DNA of 64,000 bases from Acetobacteraceae bacterium (GCA_024280945.1 JAMXLO010000122.1:1-64000), one strand, 5' to 3'; shown: positions 54,196-63,488, counted from the stretch's first letter. Notes: generated by a model not told the origin, from the sequence alone. Made by a program: numbers and translations.

Positions 54196-54513
54196 CAGAG
54201 GTCCGGAAGGGACCTACTGCGATCGAGGCAAACGCTCTTGCCGCGTTACCCAACGCGAGCATGGTCGCCCGTAGTTGGCGCTCGATATGGGACACTCGGA
54301 AGTTTCTCGCGCCGTTGAACCGATCCGGACCGCCGGATCGGACGTGTTCGATAATCTGCAGGCGCGACCATCCCCCAGCGGCGCGATCGAGCATGCGTTC
54401 CGCCTCGCCCTCTACCGCGTACATTCCGCAGCCGCTACGCTGCTGTCGTCGACGCAATGCAGAACCGGCACGACGGCTGAAGGCCAGCGAGAAAACCGCT
54501 CATCGGGGGTGAG
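54196..54513. other. 318-bp gap without a supported gene
   Basis: Short frames on both strands cover this stretch but none shows a recognisable family, a good start and consistent codon use together. It may be a decayed gene or a control region for the ketopantoate reductase gene. A hairpin at 54320-54341 is the only evident structure. Confidence 0.5.
54320..54341. other. Hairpin, 9-bp stem
   Basis: CCGATCCGG and CCGGATCGG form a perfect stem around ACCG. It lacks a T-tract, so a terminator for the molybdenum hydroxylase operon is possible but unproven. Confidence 0.35.
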
Positions 54514-55440
54514 ATGAAAATAGCCGTTATCGGAACCGGCGGTGTCGGCGGGTCCTTCGGAGCCGCACTGGCAAAGGCCGGCGCGGACGTGGCGTTTGTG
54601 GCCCGCGGCGCGCACTTGGCGGCTATGCAGGAGAATGGCCTGCGGGTTGAAGGCGGCCGAGGCGAGACGGTAATCCGCCCAGTCCAGGCGACCGACAATA
54701 TCGCCAGCATCGGGTCGGTCGATATCGTCCTGTTCTGCGTGAAGTTGTGGGATGTGAAGCCAGTGGGTGCGCAACTCGGCCCATTGCTTGCACAGGACAC
54801 GGCAGTCATTCCGCTCCAAAACGGGGTCGATGCGGCGCGTTGGCTGGTCGAGATTCTTGGGGCCACTGCGGTGATGAACGGAACGGTCGCTGTCAGCGCG
54901 ACCATCGATCGTCCAGGGGTGATCCGTCAGACGGGCAAGATGATGTCGTTGACGTTTGGCGAAATGGACGGGCGCATGACGCGGCGCGCGGAGCAATTCC
55001 ACGCGCTTTGCGACAGGGCCGACTTCGACGTGACGCTCAGCGACAATATTGCGGTTCCGCTGTGGGTGAAATTTATGGCTCTGACCGCCATGAGCGGTTG
55101 CACTGCGCTCTCTCGACTGCCGATCGGCAAACTGCGTGATGATCCGGAGATCTTTGCCTGGTTTGAAAGCGTGATGCGGGAAACCGAAGCGGTCGGCCGC
55201 GCCGAAGGTGTCGCGCTGCCTGCGGATACTGTGGACAAGCTGATCGGACTCACCAGGTCGCTGCCGCCCGAAGCGAGAGCTTCGATGGCGGTCGATCTGT
55301 CCCGCGGCAATCGCCTGGAACTTCCCTGGCTCGCCGGCAAGGTCGTCGAGCTAGGCCGGAAGCATGGCATTCCGACGCCGTCGAACTGGGGCATTTATGT
55401 CGCGCTCAAGCCCTACGCCAACGGCGCGCCACCACCCTAG
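54514..55440 (+). CDS. panE: Ketopantoate reductase (2-dehydropantoate 2-reductase) family protein
   Basis: A 308-residue NADPH-dependent reductase of the ApbA/PanE family, which reduces 2-dehydropantoate to pantoate for coenzyme A synthesis. The Rossmann motif GTGGVGG sits at residues 8-14. VDIVLFCVKLWD with a catalytic Lys region, and IPLQNGVDA follow. Helices of the C-terminal domain contain the ALTAMSGCTALSR segment. Several paralogues are usual in such genomes, so this copy may reduce another 2-oxo acid. An ATG with GGGGGTGAG upstream starts it. Its stop overlaps the convergent ligase gene by 4 bp. Confidence 0.82.
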   Translation: MKIAVIGTGGVGGSFGAALAKAGADVAFVARGAHLAAMQENGLRVEGGRGETVIRPVQATDNIASIGSVDIVLFCVKLWDVKPVGAQLGPLLAQDTAVIPLQNGVDAARWLVEILGATAVMNGTVAVSATIDRPGVIRQTGKMMSLTFGEMDGRMTRRAEQFHALCDRADFDVTLSDNIAVPLWVKFMALTAMSGCTALSRLPIGKLRDDPEIFAWFESVMRETEAVGRAEGVALPADTVDKLIGLTRSLPPEARASMAVDLSRGNRLELPWLAGKVVELGRKHGIPTPSNWGIYVALKPYANGAPPP

Positions 55441-56963
55441 ACCAGATACCGCGCCCGGAGCGCCTGCTTGTACAGCTTCCCCGTCGGCAGGCGCGGCAAC
55501 GCGTCGATGAAATCCACCGACTTCGGCACCTTGAAATGCGCAAGGTGGGCGCGGCCATAGGCGATCAGCTCCATCGCCAGCGCATCGCACGGAACGACAT
55601 CGTCCATCACCTCGACCACTGCCTTCACCTGTTCTCCCATCTCGGGGTCCGGTATCCCGAACACCGCCACGTCCCGCACCGAGGGATGACCGATGAGCAC
55701 GTCTTCCACCTCGCGCGGATAGATGTTCACGCCGCCCGATATGATCATGAACGCCTTGCGGTCGGTCAGATAGAGATACCCATCTGCATCCACATAACCG
55801 ACGTCCCCAAGCGTCGACCAGTTGGGATGAATGGGATGTTGTGCCGCCGCGGTCCGTTCCGGATCCTTGTGGTAGGCGAACGGCATCGTGTCGCGCTCGA
55901 AATACACCGTCCCAGGCTCAGCCACAGGGAGCTCATTGCCAGCTTCGTCGCAGATATGCAGCACACCGATCACCGCGCGGCCGACCGAACCAGGATGACT
56001 GAGCCAGTCAGCCGATGAAATCCGGGTGAGTCCGTTGCCCTCGGTCCCGCCGTAATATTCCTCCAGGATCGGTCCCCACCAATCGATCATTGCCCGCTTC
56101 ACGTCGACAGGGCACGGTGCCGCTGCATGAATTGCGCAGCGGTGGCTCGACAGGTCGAACCGTCGACGCCCACTCTCCGGCATCTTCAGCATGCGCACGA
56201 ACATCGTCGGCACCCATTGGCTGTGCGTCACCCGATAGCGCTGGATCAGTTCGAGCGACTCTGCCGCGTCGAAGTGCGGCATCATGATCACCGTTCCACC
56301 GGTGTGCTGCACGCCGAGTGAGAATGCGAGTGGCGCCGCGTGATACATCGGCGCGGGCGACAGGTAGACGGTGTCTTCGCCGAAACCATAACCCTGCACG
56401 ACCCGCAGCAGCAGATCATCCTCGCCGACTTTCGCGTCACGCAGCTCGCGTCGCACGCCTTTCGGGCGACCGGTCGTGCCAGAGCTGTACAGCATCAGTT
56501 CGCCGAGCCATTCCTCCTCTGGCGGACCGCTCGCAAAGTCGGCAACCGCGGCTTCGTAAGCGGACCAACCCGCAATCGTGCCGTCGACCATCAGGAACCT
56601 CCGGCACCGTGGCAATCTGCCCGGCAGAGCAGCCGCAACCTCTGCCATAGCGTGCGACGAGATCAACACGGCGGCGTCCGAATCATCGATGATGTACGCC
56701 GCCTCGTCGGAAGTCAGGTATCGGTTCACCGCCGTCAGGTACAGACCGGAACGCCTGGCCGCCCAAACGACTTCCATGAACCGGGGATTGTTCTCCATGA
56801 ACATAGCCACGGTGTCGCCGCGTCGAACGCCTTGTGCCTGCAGCAACCGGGCCAGCCGGTTCGAACGCTCGTCGAGCTCGCGATATGTCAGGATCTCGCC
56901 GCTGCTGCCGATGATCAGCGCCGGATGGTCGGGCGCCCTTCTGGCATGAGTCCCGATATACAT
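55437..56963 (-). CDS. Acyl-CoA synthetase (AMP-binding, ligase family)
   Basis: A 508-residue ANL-superfamily ligase, activating a carboxylic acid to the adenylate then the CoA thioester. The P-loop is YSSGTTGRPKGV; YYGGTEGNG, LGDVGYVDADGYLYLTDR and ISGGVNIYPREVEDVL are the core motifs, with the catalytic lysine in RLPTGKLYK near the C-terminus. It is most like fatty- or aryl-acyl CoA ligases of the FadD/CaiC group; the substrate is not predictable. ATG 56963 begins a normal N-terminus. It is divergent from the MmgE/PrpD gene, with which it may share control. Confidence 0.88.
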   Translation of the reverse strand: MYIGTHARRAPDHPALIIGSSGEILTYRELDERSNRLARLLQAQGVRRGDTVAMFMENNPRFMEVVWAARRSGLYLTAVNRYLTSDEAAYIIDDSDAAVLISSHAMAEVAAALPGRLPRCRRFLMVDGTIAGWSAYEAAVADFASGPPEEEWLGELMLYSSGTTGRPKGVRRELRDAKVGEDDLLLRVVQGYGFGEDTVYLSPAPMYHAAPLAFSLGVQHTGGTVIMMPHFDAAESLELIQRYRVTHSQWVPTMFVRMLKMPESGRRRFDLSSHRCAIHAAAPCPVDVKRAMIDWWGPILEEYYGGTEGNGLTRISSADWLSHPGSVGRAVIGVLHICDEAGNELPVAEPGTVYFERDTMPFAYHKDPERTAAAQHPIHPNWSTLGDVGYVDADGYLYLTDRKAFMIISGGVNIYPREVEDVLIGHPSVRDVAVFGIPDPEMGEQVKAVVEVMDDVVPCDALAMELIAYGRAHLAHFKVPKSVDFIDALPRLPTGKLYKQALRARYLV

Positions 56964-57070
56964 GTTGCCTCCCGCGTGAACCCGCTCCGTGAACCGCCCA
57001 CGGTTCTCGTCTGTCTGACCAACGTCTAACCTGCCGCCCCGACCACACCAAGCAACAGGGAGCGAAGCGC

Positions 57071-58465
57071 ATGTCCCTCAGTCGCGACTTTGCCGCGTTC
57101 GTCGCCAATCTGCGCTACGAGGATCTGCCGCCTGCCGTTGCCGACCGCGCCAGAGGAGTCACGCTGCAGGCGCTCTCCTCCGCCCTTGTCGCGCACGATA
57201 TGGCGGCCAGCCGACAGGCGCTCGCCCTGATGCAGGACGAAGAACAAGGTGGCGCAGGCATCGCAACGGTCCTCTGTTCAGGCGCGAAACTGACCAAGGC
57301 CGGTGCCGCATTCGTCAACGCCGAGATGATCCTCGCCGGAGGCAAGTGGGACACGTTCCGCATGCTGACCCATCCAGGCACTGCGATCATCCCTGCTGCA
57401 CTGGTGGCGGCGGAGCTTGGCGGCGCAACTGGACAACAGTTCCTTACCGCGGTTGCGGCGGCCTACGAGGTGATGGAGCGTATGGCGGCGGAATTCATCC
57501 CGACCGTCATGTCGCGCGGATTCCACGCCGGACCAGTGTTCGGCATTTTCGGCGCCGCGGTTGCGGCCGCAAAGCTGGGCGGGCTCAGCGCCGAACAGAT
57601 CCACAGCGCGATTGCCCAGTGCGTCAATCTGGCGGCGGGAAACCTGGAGGGTGCGCGCAGCGGTGGACGCTCACTGCGCGAGGGCGGCGCTGTGCGCAAT
57701 GCTTTGCTCGCTGTCGCGATGGCGAAACACGGTACGCCGGGTGGCGAGACGACGCTGGAAGGCGAGGCGGGATTCTATCACGCCTATGCAGGAAACAATC
57801 TCGGGCGACTGAACTACAGTTTTACCGGTCGCACCAGCACCAACATCGCCGACATCACGCAAGGCCTCGGGCGTGACTGGATGTTTCTGGAGACGCTGTA
57901 CCGCATTTACTCGACGGCCGGCTACAACATCGCCCATGTCGATGTGACCGCACGCCTCTGCGAGGAGCATGACATCAGCTACGCTGACATCGATCGCATC
58001 GAGGCGGTGGTGAACTGGTTCGAGACCGAATACCCAAGCCCCGCCTTCCCCACACCCGGCAGCGATGGCAAGCCACGTGTCGGCAGCACCCACTACTTCA
58101 CCGCCTACGGCGCAGCCACGCGCGGCTATCCGCTGCTGCGCGGTGCACAGCCAGGACCTGGTGAGATCGATCCGCCCGAAGTGCTCGACCTCATGCACCG
58201 CGTGACGCTGATTCCGATGGTGCGACGCACCTTGTTCGGACCGCGCATCACCGTGTTCACCAAGGACGGCCGCAGCTACACGCGCGAAGGCACCGGGCAC
58301 GAGTTCATCTGGGACTTCGAGGAACAGGCCCGGCGTATTCACCCCATCAGCGCCGGCCTCGCGATCAGCGAAACCCAGTTTGCCGAATTGGCAGATACGT
58401 GCCGCAGGCTGGACCGGCTCGACATGGCTGGACAAAGGCTGATCGCGCTAACCATCCCGCGCTGA
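57071..58465 (+). CDS. MmgE/PrpD family protein
   Basis: A 464-residue MmgE/PrpD-family protein. The family includes 2-methylcitrate dehydratase and cis-aconitate decarboxylase relatives. Typical segments are DRARGVTLQALSS, FVNAEMILAGGKWDTFRMLTHPGTAIIPA, GRSLREGGAVRNALLAVAMA and the C-terminal domain starting near HVDVTARL. No prpB or prpC lies nearby, so a methylcitrate role is doubtful. The ATG at 57071 has AGGGAGCG upstream. It is adjacent and divergent to an acyl-CoA ligase, which may supply or use its product (inference). Confidence 0.82.
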   Translation: MSLSRDFAAFVANLRYEDLPPAVADRARGVTLQALSSALVAHDMAASRQALALMQDEEQGGAGIATVLCSGAKLTKAGAAFVNAEMILAGGKWDTFRMLTHPGTAIIPAALVAAELGGATGQQFLTAVAAAYEVMERMAAEFIPTVMSRGFHAGPVFGIFGAAVAAAKLGGLSAEQIHSAIAQCVNLAAGNLEGARSGGRSLREGGAVRNALLAVAMAKHGTPGGETTLEGEAGFYHAYAGNNLGRLNYSFTGRTSTNIADITQGLGRDWMFLETLYRIYSTAGYNIAHVDVTARLCEEHDISYADIDRIEAVVNWFETEYPSPAFPTPGSDGKPRVGSTHYFTAYGAATRGYPLLRGAQPGPGEIDPPEVLDLMHRVTLIPMVRRTLFGPRITVFTKDGRSYTREGTGHEFIWDFEEQARRIHPISAGLAISETQFAELADTCRRLDRLDMAGQRLIALTIPR

Positions 58466-58618
58466 TGCATGCACCAGGGTGGGAGGAAGGAAAGCCTGCC
58501 GTGCTTCCGGCTTGAAAGGCGCGGGCGCACGCGACTGCCTCCCTTGACCCCCGTCAATGGACGTCTGCATCTTCCATTTGACCGACAAGCGCCGCTTCGA
58601 AGCGACATGGAGTAGGAA

Positions 58619-59848
58619 ATGGCCGAAGCATCACCCATCGCAAGCCGACGCATCGACAGGCGTATCCTACTTCAGGCTGCGGCCGCCATGGCCGTTGCAG
58701 GCCCGGCGGTACTGCGGGGACGACATGCGGAAGCGCAGCCGCGAGCCGGCAGCGCTTCGGCGCTGTTCGCCTATGTCGGCGCCTTCACGACCCCGGAGCG
58801 CAAAGGACATGGCGGCGGCATCAACGTCTACCGGGTGAACCCGGCCTCGGGCGTCTGGAGCCACGAACAGCTCCTCGAGATCGTCAACCCCTCGTTCCTG
58901 GTGCTCGACCGGGCGCAGCGCTTTCTCTATTCGGTGCATGCAGACCTCGACGAGGTCAGCGCCTATGCGATCGACAAGCAAAGCGGGCGCATCACGGCGC
59001 TCAACCGGCAATCCTGCGGCGGCAAGAACGCGGTGCACCTGTCGATCGATCCGACCGGTCGCTGGATCATCACCGCCAATTACGCCGCCGGCTCGGTCGG
59101 CGTGGTGCCGATCGAGAAGGACGGAACCCTGGGGCCGCGCGCCGATCTGGTCACCCTGCAAGGTGAACCCGGCCCAGATCGCGTGCGACAGACAAGCTCG
59201 CATCCGCACGAAGTTGTTGTCGACCCGAGCGGTCGGTTTATCGCCGTACCCGATCTGGGGTTGGATCGGATCTTCGTGTTTCGCCTCGACGCGGCAAGCG
59301 GGAAACTGGCACCGAACGATCCGCCCTTCGTCGCCACGCGCAAACGCGCCGGCCCGCGGCACATCGCGTTTCATCCGAAGATGCCGCTCGCGTATGTGGT
59401 CAATGAGCTGGACTCCACCGTCGTCGCGTACCGCTTCGATCCGCAGCGCGGCAGCTTGCAAGCGATCCAGACCCTGCCGTCCACGCCTTCGAGCTACAGT
59501 GGCGAGCTCAGCAGCGCTGAGATTGCCGTCGCGCCGAATGGCCGCTTCGTCTACGCGTCCAACCGGTGCAACAATAGTATCGCCAGCTTTGCCGTCGATG
59601 GAGGCGCCGGAACGTTGACGCCGATAGGTTGGGCTCCGACCCATGCCAACTCGCCCCGCTTCTTTGGCCTCGATCCAGCGGCCAAATTCCTCTACGCGGC
59701 CAACGCCGACGAAGGCTTTGGGCCACCGAACGAGAAGAGCACCGACACGATCGTACAATTCACAGTAGAAGCAAATGGGGCGCTGAAGCCGACCGGTCAG
59801 GTCATCAAGACCAACAGTCCGTGCACGATCGTCTTTGCCAGGGTCTAG
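58619..59848 (+). CDS. Secreted beta-propeller lactonase family protein (6-phosphogluconolactonase-like)
   Basis: A 409-residue seven-bladed propeller of the YbhE/Lactonase_7 family. A Tat-like signal (SRRIDRRILLQAAAAMAVAG) leads to a mature start near AEAQPRAG. Repeated blade motifs include SVHADLDEVSAYAID, NAVHLSIDPTGRWIITANYAAGSVGVV, HPHEVVVDPSGRFIAVPDLGLDRI, GPRHIAFHP and NGRFVYASNR. Cytoplasmic members hydrolyse 6-phosphogluconolactone; the signal peptide here suggests a periplasmic lactone or a non-catalytic role. The first ATG 58619 is used. It is a single gene in the same direction as the PrpD-like gene. Confidence 0.85.
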   Translation: MAEASPIASRRIDRRILLQAAAAMAVAGPAVLRGRHAEAQPRAGSASALFAYVGAFTTPERKGHGGGINVYRVNPASGVWSHEQLLEIVNPSFLVLDRAQRFLYSVHADLDEVSAYAIDKQSGRITALNRQSCGGKNAVHLSIDPTGRWIITANYAAGSVGVVPIEKDGTLGPRADLVTLQGEPGPDRVRQTSSHPHEVVVDPSGRFIAVPDLGLDRIFVFRLDAASGKLAPNDPPFVATRKRAGPRHIAFHPKMPLAYVVNELDSTVVAYRFDPQRGSLQAIQTLPSTPSSYSGELSSAEIAVAPNGRFVYASNRCNNSIASFAVDGGAGTLTPIGWAPTHANSPRFFGLDPAAKFLYAANADEGFGPPNEKSTDTIVQFTVEANGALKPTGQVIKTNSPCTIVFARV

Positions 59849-60006
59849 CCATTGAATTTGTCGCTTGGATTCGCTTTCACGCTCCGATCCGGACACTCGA
59901 TCCGCACGATTGATTTGTCGGGCGATCGAGCCCGGTTGACCTGGGGCGTCTGGCTGCGCGACGCTCCCCGATAAGCCGCGCAGACGGCGAAGGAGGAGGA
60001 AAGCGG

Positions 60007-60508
60007 GTGGCCCAGACAGTCGAGGGCTTCGTCGGCGCGTCGCTCGACAATGCGCGCATGAGCCCAATCCACTGGCGCGTGTTCGCGCTGATCGCCGCCG
60101 GCTACTTCTTCGACGTCCGCGACTACGTCATTCTCGGTGCGTCGTTCATCCTCGCTGGGGCCTTTGCAATCGCCTTCGTCGATGCAACCACTGATGCGAT
60201 GCTGCTGGCGGTCGGGTTCTGCATGATCTTTTTCATTCAGCTCGCCGGCAACTCGATGCAGATCTTTCGCCTCCGAGGTGTTTCCCACCAACGCGCGCGC
60301 CTCCGTCTTCGGCATCGCTCGGGCGGCCGGCCGTCTCGGCGCAGCGTTCATTATTCCAGCAATCTTGTGGATTCAGATCAATTATGGCGTTGGTGCGGTA
60401 TTCATCTCGGTCGCGGCGGCACTGATCATCGCGGCATTTACCGTGAAACTGCTCGGTCCCGAGTCGCGTGGCGTGCCGCTCGACGAACTGGCCCCGCCGA
60501 CCGGTTGA
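60007..60508 (+). pseudogene. MFS transporter remnant, internal deletion plus frameshift
   Basis: The GTG at 60007 starts an MFS-like N-terminus (SPIHWRVFALIAAGYFFDV) that passes straight into what looks like a C-terminal helix of the same family (FILAGAFAIAFVD, FCMIFFIQLAGNSMQIF). Most of the central protein is missing. Near 60265-60275 an extra T shifts the frame; restoring it yields EVFPTNARASVFGIARAAG to the stop at 60508. The full-length family is about 450 residues, so roughly 165 codons remain. The gene is non-functional. Its 3' end overlaps the opposing TIGR04282 gene. Confidence 0.8.
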
Positions 60509-61070
60509 GCCGGCGCAGATCCTCGGCAGTATCCACATCATGCAACGTGCGCAGCAGCGCGACTCGCCGGCCGGCAAAGTTCGCCAGCGTGTCCGCCAGC
60601 GCGTGCTCGGTAGACCAGCGCACCGCAGCGAACGGACGCGCCGGCCGGCGTCGCGACATCGCCACCAGCCAATAGCCGCCATCCGCCGCCGGACCGAACG
60701 CCGCGTCCGCCATGCCCAACGCGCGAAACGCCGCGAGCGCGTCCTGCGGGCCAGCGTCAGGAATGTCGCAACCGATCAGCGCAACGCGGGCACAAGGAAA
60801 ACGAAGGAACGCACGGTGCATGCGCACGCCGAGGTCGCCGTTGCCCTGCCCCACAGATTTAACCGCCACCGGCAGGCGGAGACGCGCGCGATCCGGGGTG
60901 AGGGCCAGCACCGTGCGGACGCGACGTTCGGCCACCAGCGTCCGCAACAGTCGGTTCAGTGTCGCCACATGGAAGCGCAGCGCGCCGCGATCGCCGATAT
61001 CGCGCGCCAGACGCCGCTTCACCGCCCCTAACCGCGGCGCGCGCGCAAACACCACGACCACATCCCTCAT
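60438..61070 (-). CDS. TIGR04282 family glycosyltransferase-like protein
   Basis: A 210-residue nucleotide-sugar-transferase-fold protein: VVVVFARAPRLGAVKRRLARDIG at the start, VALIGCDIPDAGPQDALAAF, GPAADGGYWLVAM and the conserved DVDTAEDLRRL near the end. This family (TIGR04282) is named from arsenosugar biosynthesis gene clusters. The frame extends beyond DLRRL for about 20 residues over the MFS remnant, perhaps because its original stop was lost. ATG 61070 overlaps the upstream TIGR04283 stop (ATGA), so both are co-translated. No arsenic methyltransferase or arsenosugar radical SAM gene is adjacent. Confidence 0.82.
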   Translation of the reverse strand: MRDVVVVFARAPRLGAVKRRLARDIGDRGALRFHVATLNRLLRTLVAERRVRTVLALTPDRARLRLPVAVKSVGQGNGDLGVRMHRAFLRFPCARVALIGCDIPDAGPQDALAAFRALGMADAAFGPAADGGYWLVAMSRRRPARPFAAVRWSTEHALADTLANFAGRRVALLRTLHDVDTAEDLRRLNRSAGPVRRAARHATRDRAVSR

Positions 61071-61708
61071 CCGTAAAGCCGCGCGATGGTGCGCGGAGGC
61101 ACGCCGGCGAAATACAGTGTCAGGCATCCGATATTGCGCAGCGAACGCCGATACCATCCCTCGCGTCGCCACTTTTCAGCCGAGGTCGTTGCTGCGATGT
61201 CGAGTGGGATCAGCCGCTGATGTCCCAGCCGCCGCACAAGGTCGACGTCCTCCATCAGTGGCAGCGGCTTTATCCCACCCACCTGCTGCAACAGGTCACG
61301 GTGAATCAGCAGGCCCTGATCGCCATAGGGCAAGGCGAACAGCCGGCAACGCCACGCCACCAGGCGCTCCAGTTGCCGGGCTAGTGGATCGTCGCTGTCC
61401 AGCGCGAAGCGAAAATATCCGGCGCAATTTTCGGGCGGAGCCGCCTCTCGCCAGCCGGGGGCCAGACGCGTGTCAGCGTGCAACAGCAACAGCCATTCGC
61501 CCTGGGCGACCCGCACGCCTTGCGCAAGCTGTATACCGCGTCCACGCGGTGCGGATACCACCTTTGCTCCCAGCGAGATTGCCAGTGCCGGTGTTCCATC
61601 GCTGCTGCCGCCATCAACCACCACCACCTCGTCGGCATCGGCGACCGATCGCACAGTGGCAGCCAGCGTGTCGGCTACGTCCAGAGTGGGTATCACGACC
61701 GAGAGCAT
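61067..61708 (-). CDS. TIGR04283 family arsenosugar biosynthesis-type glycosyltransferase
   Basis: A 213-residue GT2-fold glycosyltransferase: SVVIPTLDVADTLAATVRS, DEVVVVDGGSSDGTPA, GRGIQLAQGVRVAQGEWLLLLHADTRL (DxD-like HAD), PYGDQGLLIHRDLLQQVGG and a PLPLMEDVDLVRRL acceptor segment. It matches TIGR04283, usually paired with TIGR04282 as here. The start ATG 61708 has GGGA close upstream. Function beyond glycosyl transfer is not known for most carriers of the pair. It is divergent from the radical SAM gene at 61781. Confidence 0.88.
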   Translation of the reverse strand: MLSVVIPTLDVADTLAATVRSVADADEVVVVDGGSSDGTPALAISLGAKVVSAPRGRGIQLAQGVRVAQGEWLLLLHADTRLAPGWREAAPPENCAGYFRFALDSDDPLARQLERLVAWRCRLFALPYGDQGLLIHRDLLQQVGGIKPLPLMEDVDLVRRLGHQRLIPLDIAATTSAEKWRREGWYRRSLRNIGCLTLYFAGVPPRTIARLYG

Positions 61709-61780
61709 GTTCCCTTATTGTTCTTGACCGGCCGGCTTGAGATTGCCAGTGTAGGTATGTGAACGAACGAGGAACGTAGC

Positions 61781-62899
61781 ATGCGCGACGCCGAGGACCG
61801 TGGCAACATGCCCTCGCTTGCACGCAAGGGCCGCGGAGCCGTCACCAACCCTCCGGTTCGTTTCGAAAGCCAGGTGATCAGTCCGTTCGACGACGGCTGG
61901 GACACGCTGGCCGCCGAGTTCGGCGAGCTGCCCAAGCTGGCCACTACGCTGACACGCGATTCCAGCAAATCGGCAATCAGTTGGAACAGCTCGCCTGACA
62001 TTGGCTTCGACCGCGCGGTCAACCCGTATCGTGGCTGCGAGCACGGCTGCATCTACTGCTACGCTCGTCCAACGCACGCTTACCTCGGATATTCGCCCGG
62101 GCTCGATTTCGAGACAAAGCTGATTTTCAAGCCGGACGTCGCCGATCTGCTGGAGAAGGAGTTGCGCAAGCCAGGCTACGTCGCCAGAACCATGGCGCTC
62201 GGGTCCAACACCGACCCGTACCAGCCGGTCGAGCGCACCCTCAAGCTGACACGATCGGTTCTCCAGGTGCTGGACCGTTACAATCATCCGGTCGGCATCG
62301 TCACCAAATCGGCCGGCGTCCTGCGGGACCTGGACGTTCTTACGTCGATGGCCGCACGCAGGCTGGTCCGTGTGTATGTGTCCGTGACGACGCTCGATCC
62401 GGCGCTGGCGCGCTGCATGGAACCGCGTGCGGCTACCCCGGAGCGAAGGTTGCATGCCATCGCCGAGCTGACACGAGCCGGTGTGCCGGCCGGTGTCATG
62501 GTTGCACCGATGATCCCGGGGCTGAACGACGCTGAAATGGAGAAGATCGTCGAGGCAGCCGCCCGCTCTGGCGCACGGCACGCCGGCTACGTTCTGCTTC
62601 GCCTGCCACATGAGCTGCGTCAGATGTTCGAGGACTGGCTGGCGACGCACTTCCCCGAACGGGCGAAGCATGTGCTCAGCCTGATCCGTGAAACGCGGGC
62701 CGGCGCCCTGAGCGACGCACGCTTCCATCACCGGTTTTCCGGCCAAGGGGTCTACGCCGATCTGCTGTTGCGCCGCTTTGCCCGGGCGACGCGGCAATGG
62801 GGCCTGGACGAGGTGCGAGAAGGGCTCGATTGCGGCAAGTTCGCGGTACCGGATGACGGCAGGCCGAAGATCAGCGAAACGCAGATGTCGCTGTTCTAG
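61781..62899 (+). CDS. PA0069-family radical SAM protein (SplB-like)
   Basis: A 372-residue radical S-adenosylmethionine protein of the PA0069/SplB-related group. The [4Fe-4S] cluster motif CEHGCIYC (Cys86, Cys90, Cys93) follows NPYRG. SNTDPYQPVE, HPVGIVTKSAGVLRDLD and VSVTTLDPALAR carry SAM-binding strands. Function is undefined; relatives of spore photoproduct lyase repair DNA, but these are found in non-spore-formers. ATG 61781 has GAGGAACG upstream. It is divergent from the TIGR04283/TIGR04282 pair. It is not the arsenosugar radical SAM protein. Confidence 0.88.
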   Translation: MRDAEDRGNMPSLARKGRGAVTNPPVRFESQVISPFDDGWDTLAAEFGELPKLATTLTRDSSKSAISWNSSPDIGFDRAVNPYRGCEHGCIYCYARPTHAYLGYSPGLDFETKLIFKPDVADLLEKELRKPGYVARTMALGSNTDPYQPVERTLKLTRSVLQVLDRYNHPVGIVTKSAGVLRDLDVLTSMAARRLVRVYVSVTTLDPALARCMEPRAATPERRLHAIAELTRAGVPAGVMVAPMIPGLNDAEMEKIVEAAARSGARHAGYVLLRLPHELRQMFEDWLATHFPERAKHVLSLIRETRAGALSDARFHHRFSGQGVYADLLLRRFARATRQWGLDEVREGLDCGKFAVPDDGRPKISETQMSLF

Positions 62900-62937
62900 G
62901 CAAGCCTAGTCCATCGCAGGCTCCATTTGCGGCAGCT

Positions 62938-63414
62938 GTGGAGGAGCAAGGTGCGGCGACAGCGGAAATCTCCCGCAATGTTGCAGAAGCGGCATCAGCT
63001 GCCAACGAGATGGCAGGGCGTAATGCCGAGGTATCCAGCGAGGCGGAACAAACCGGCAAGCACGCCGCTGAAGTGCGCGAGAATGCCGCCGAGCTGAATA
63101 GCGCAATGGCTGAGTTGCGCCGCTCAGTGAGCGGTCGGGGCAGTGACATGCTCACGGGTGGCGCGGGCGACGACCGCTTCGAGTTCTCTGGGTTCAATGG
63201 CAACGACACGATCGTCGACTTCCAGCAAGGGCTCGATAAGACCGATATCCTTGGATACGCGCTCGACAAGTTCGGCGATCTTGCCGGCCACATCAGTCAG
63301 GTCGGCGCCGACACTCACGTCGATCTGGGAGGCGCGGTCGCCGGGGCCGGGATTATCGTGCTGCGGAACACCCAGATGGCGTCGCTCAGCTCTTCCGACT
63401 TTGCGTTCAAGTAG
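62938..63414 (+). pseudogene. Chimeric remnant: chemoreceptor signalling helix joined to RTX-type C-terminus
   Basis: The 158 codons from GTG 62938 encode two unrelated pieces. Residues about 1-65 (EEQGAATAEISRNVAEAA ... AELRRSVSG) are the C-terminal signalling helix of a methyl-accepting chemotaxis protein. Residues about 66-158 (SDMLTGGAGDDRFEFSGFNGNDTIVDFQQGLDKTDIL ...) are the calcium-binding nonapeptide and secretion end of an RTX-type extracellular protein. The MCP sequence continues in frame upstream (APFAAAVEEQG) without a good start. It looks like a deletion fused two genes; whether it is translated is unknown. Confidence 0.6.
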
Positions 63415-63488
63415 CGAGCAGTTATCAGTCCTGAGTAAGAACACGACGGTGCGTCCTCGTCCGCAGAGGCGCCCGCCGTCGCTGTCAG

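Noticed and set aside
54170-54457. 95-codon minus-strand frame between the MoaD-like and panE-like genes.
   Set aside because: Overlaps the MoaD-like stop, has no recognisable family, and competing frames look equally plausible.
58667-60067. 466-codon minus-strand frame opposite the beta-propeller lactonase.
   Set aside because: No recognisable motif, and the opposite strand is a clear Tat-exported propeller.
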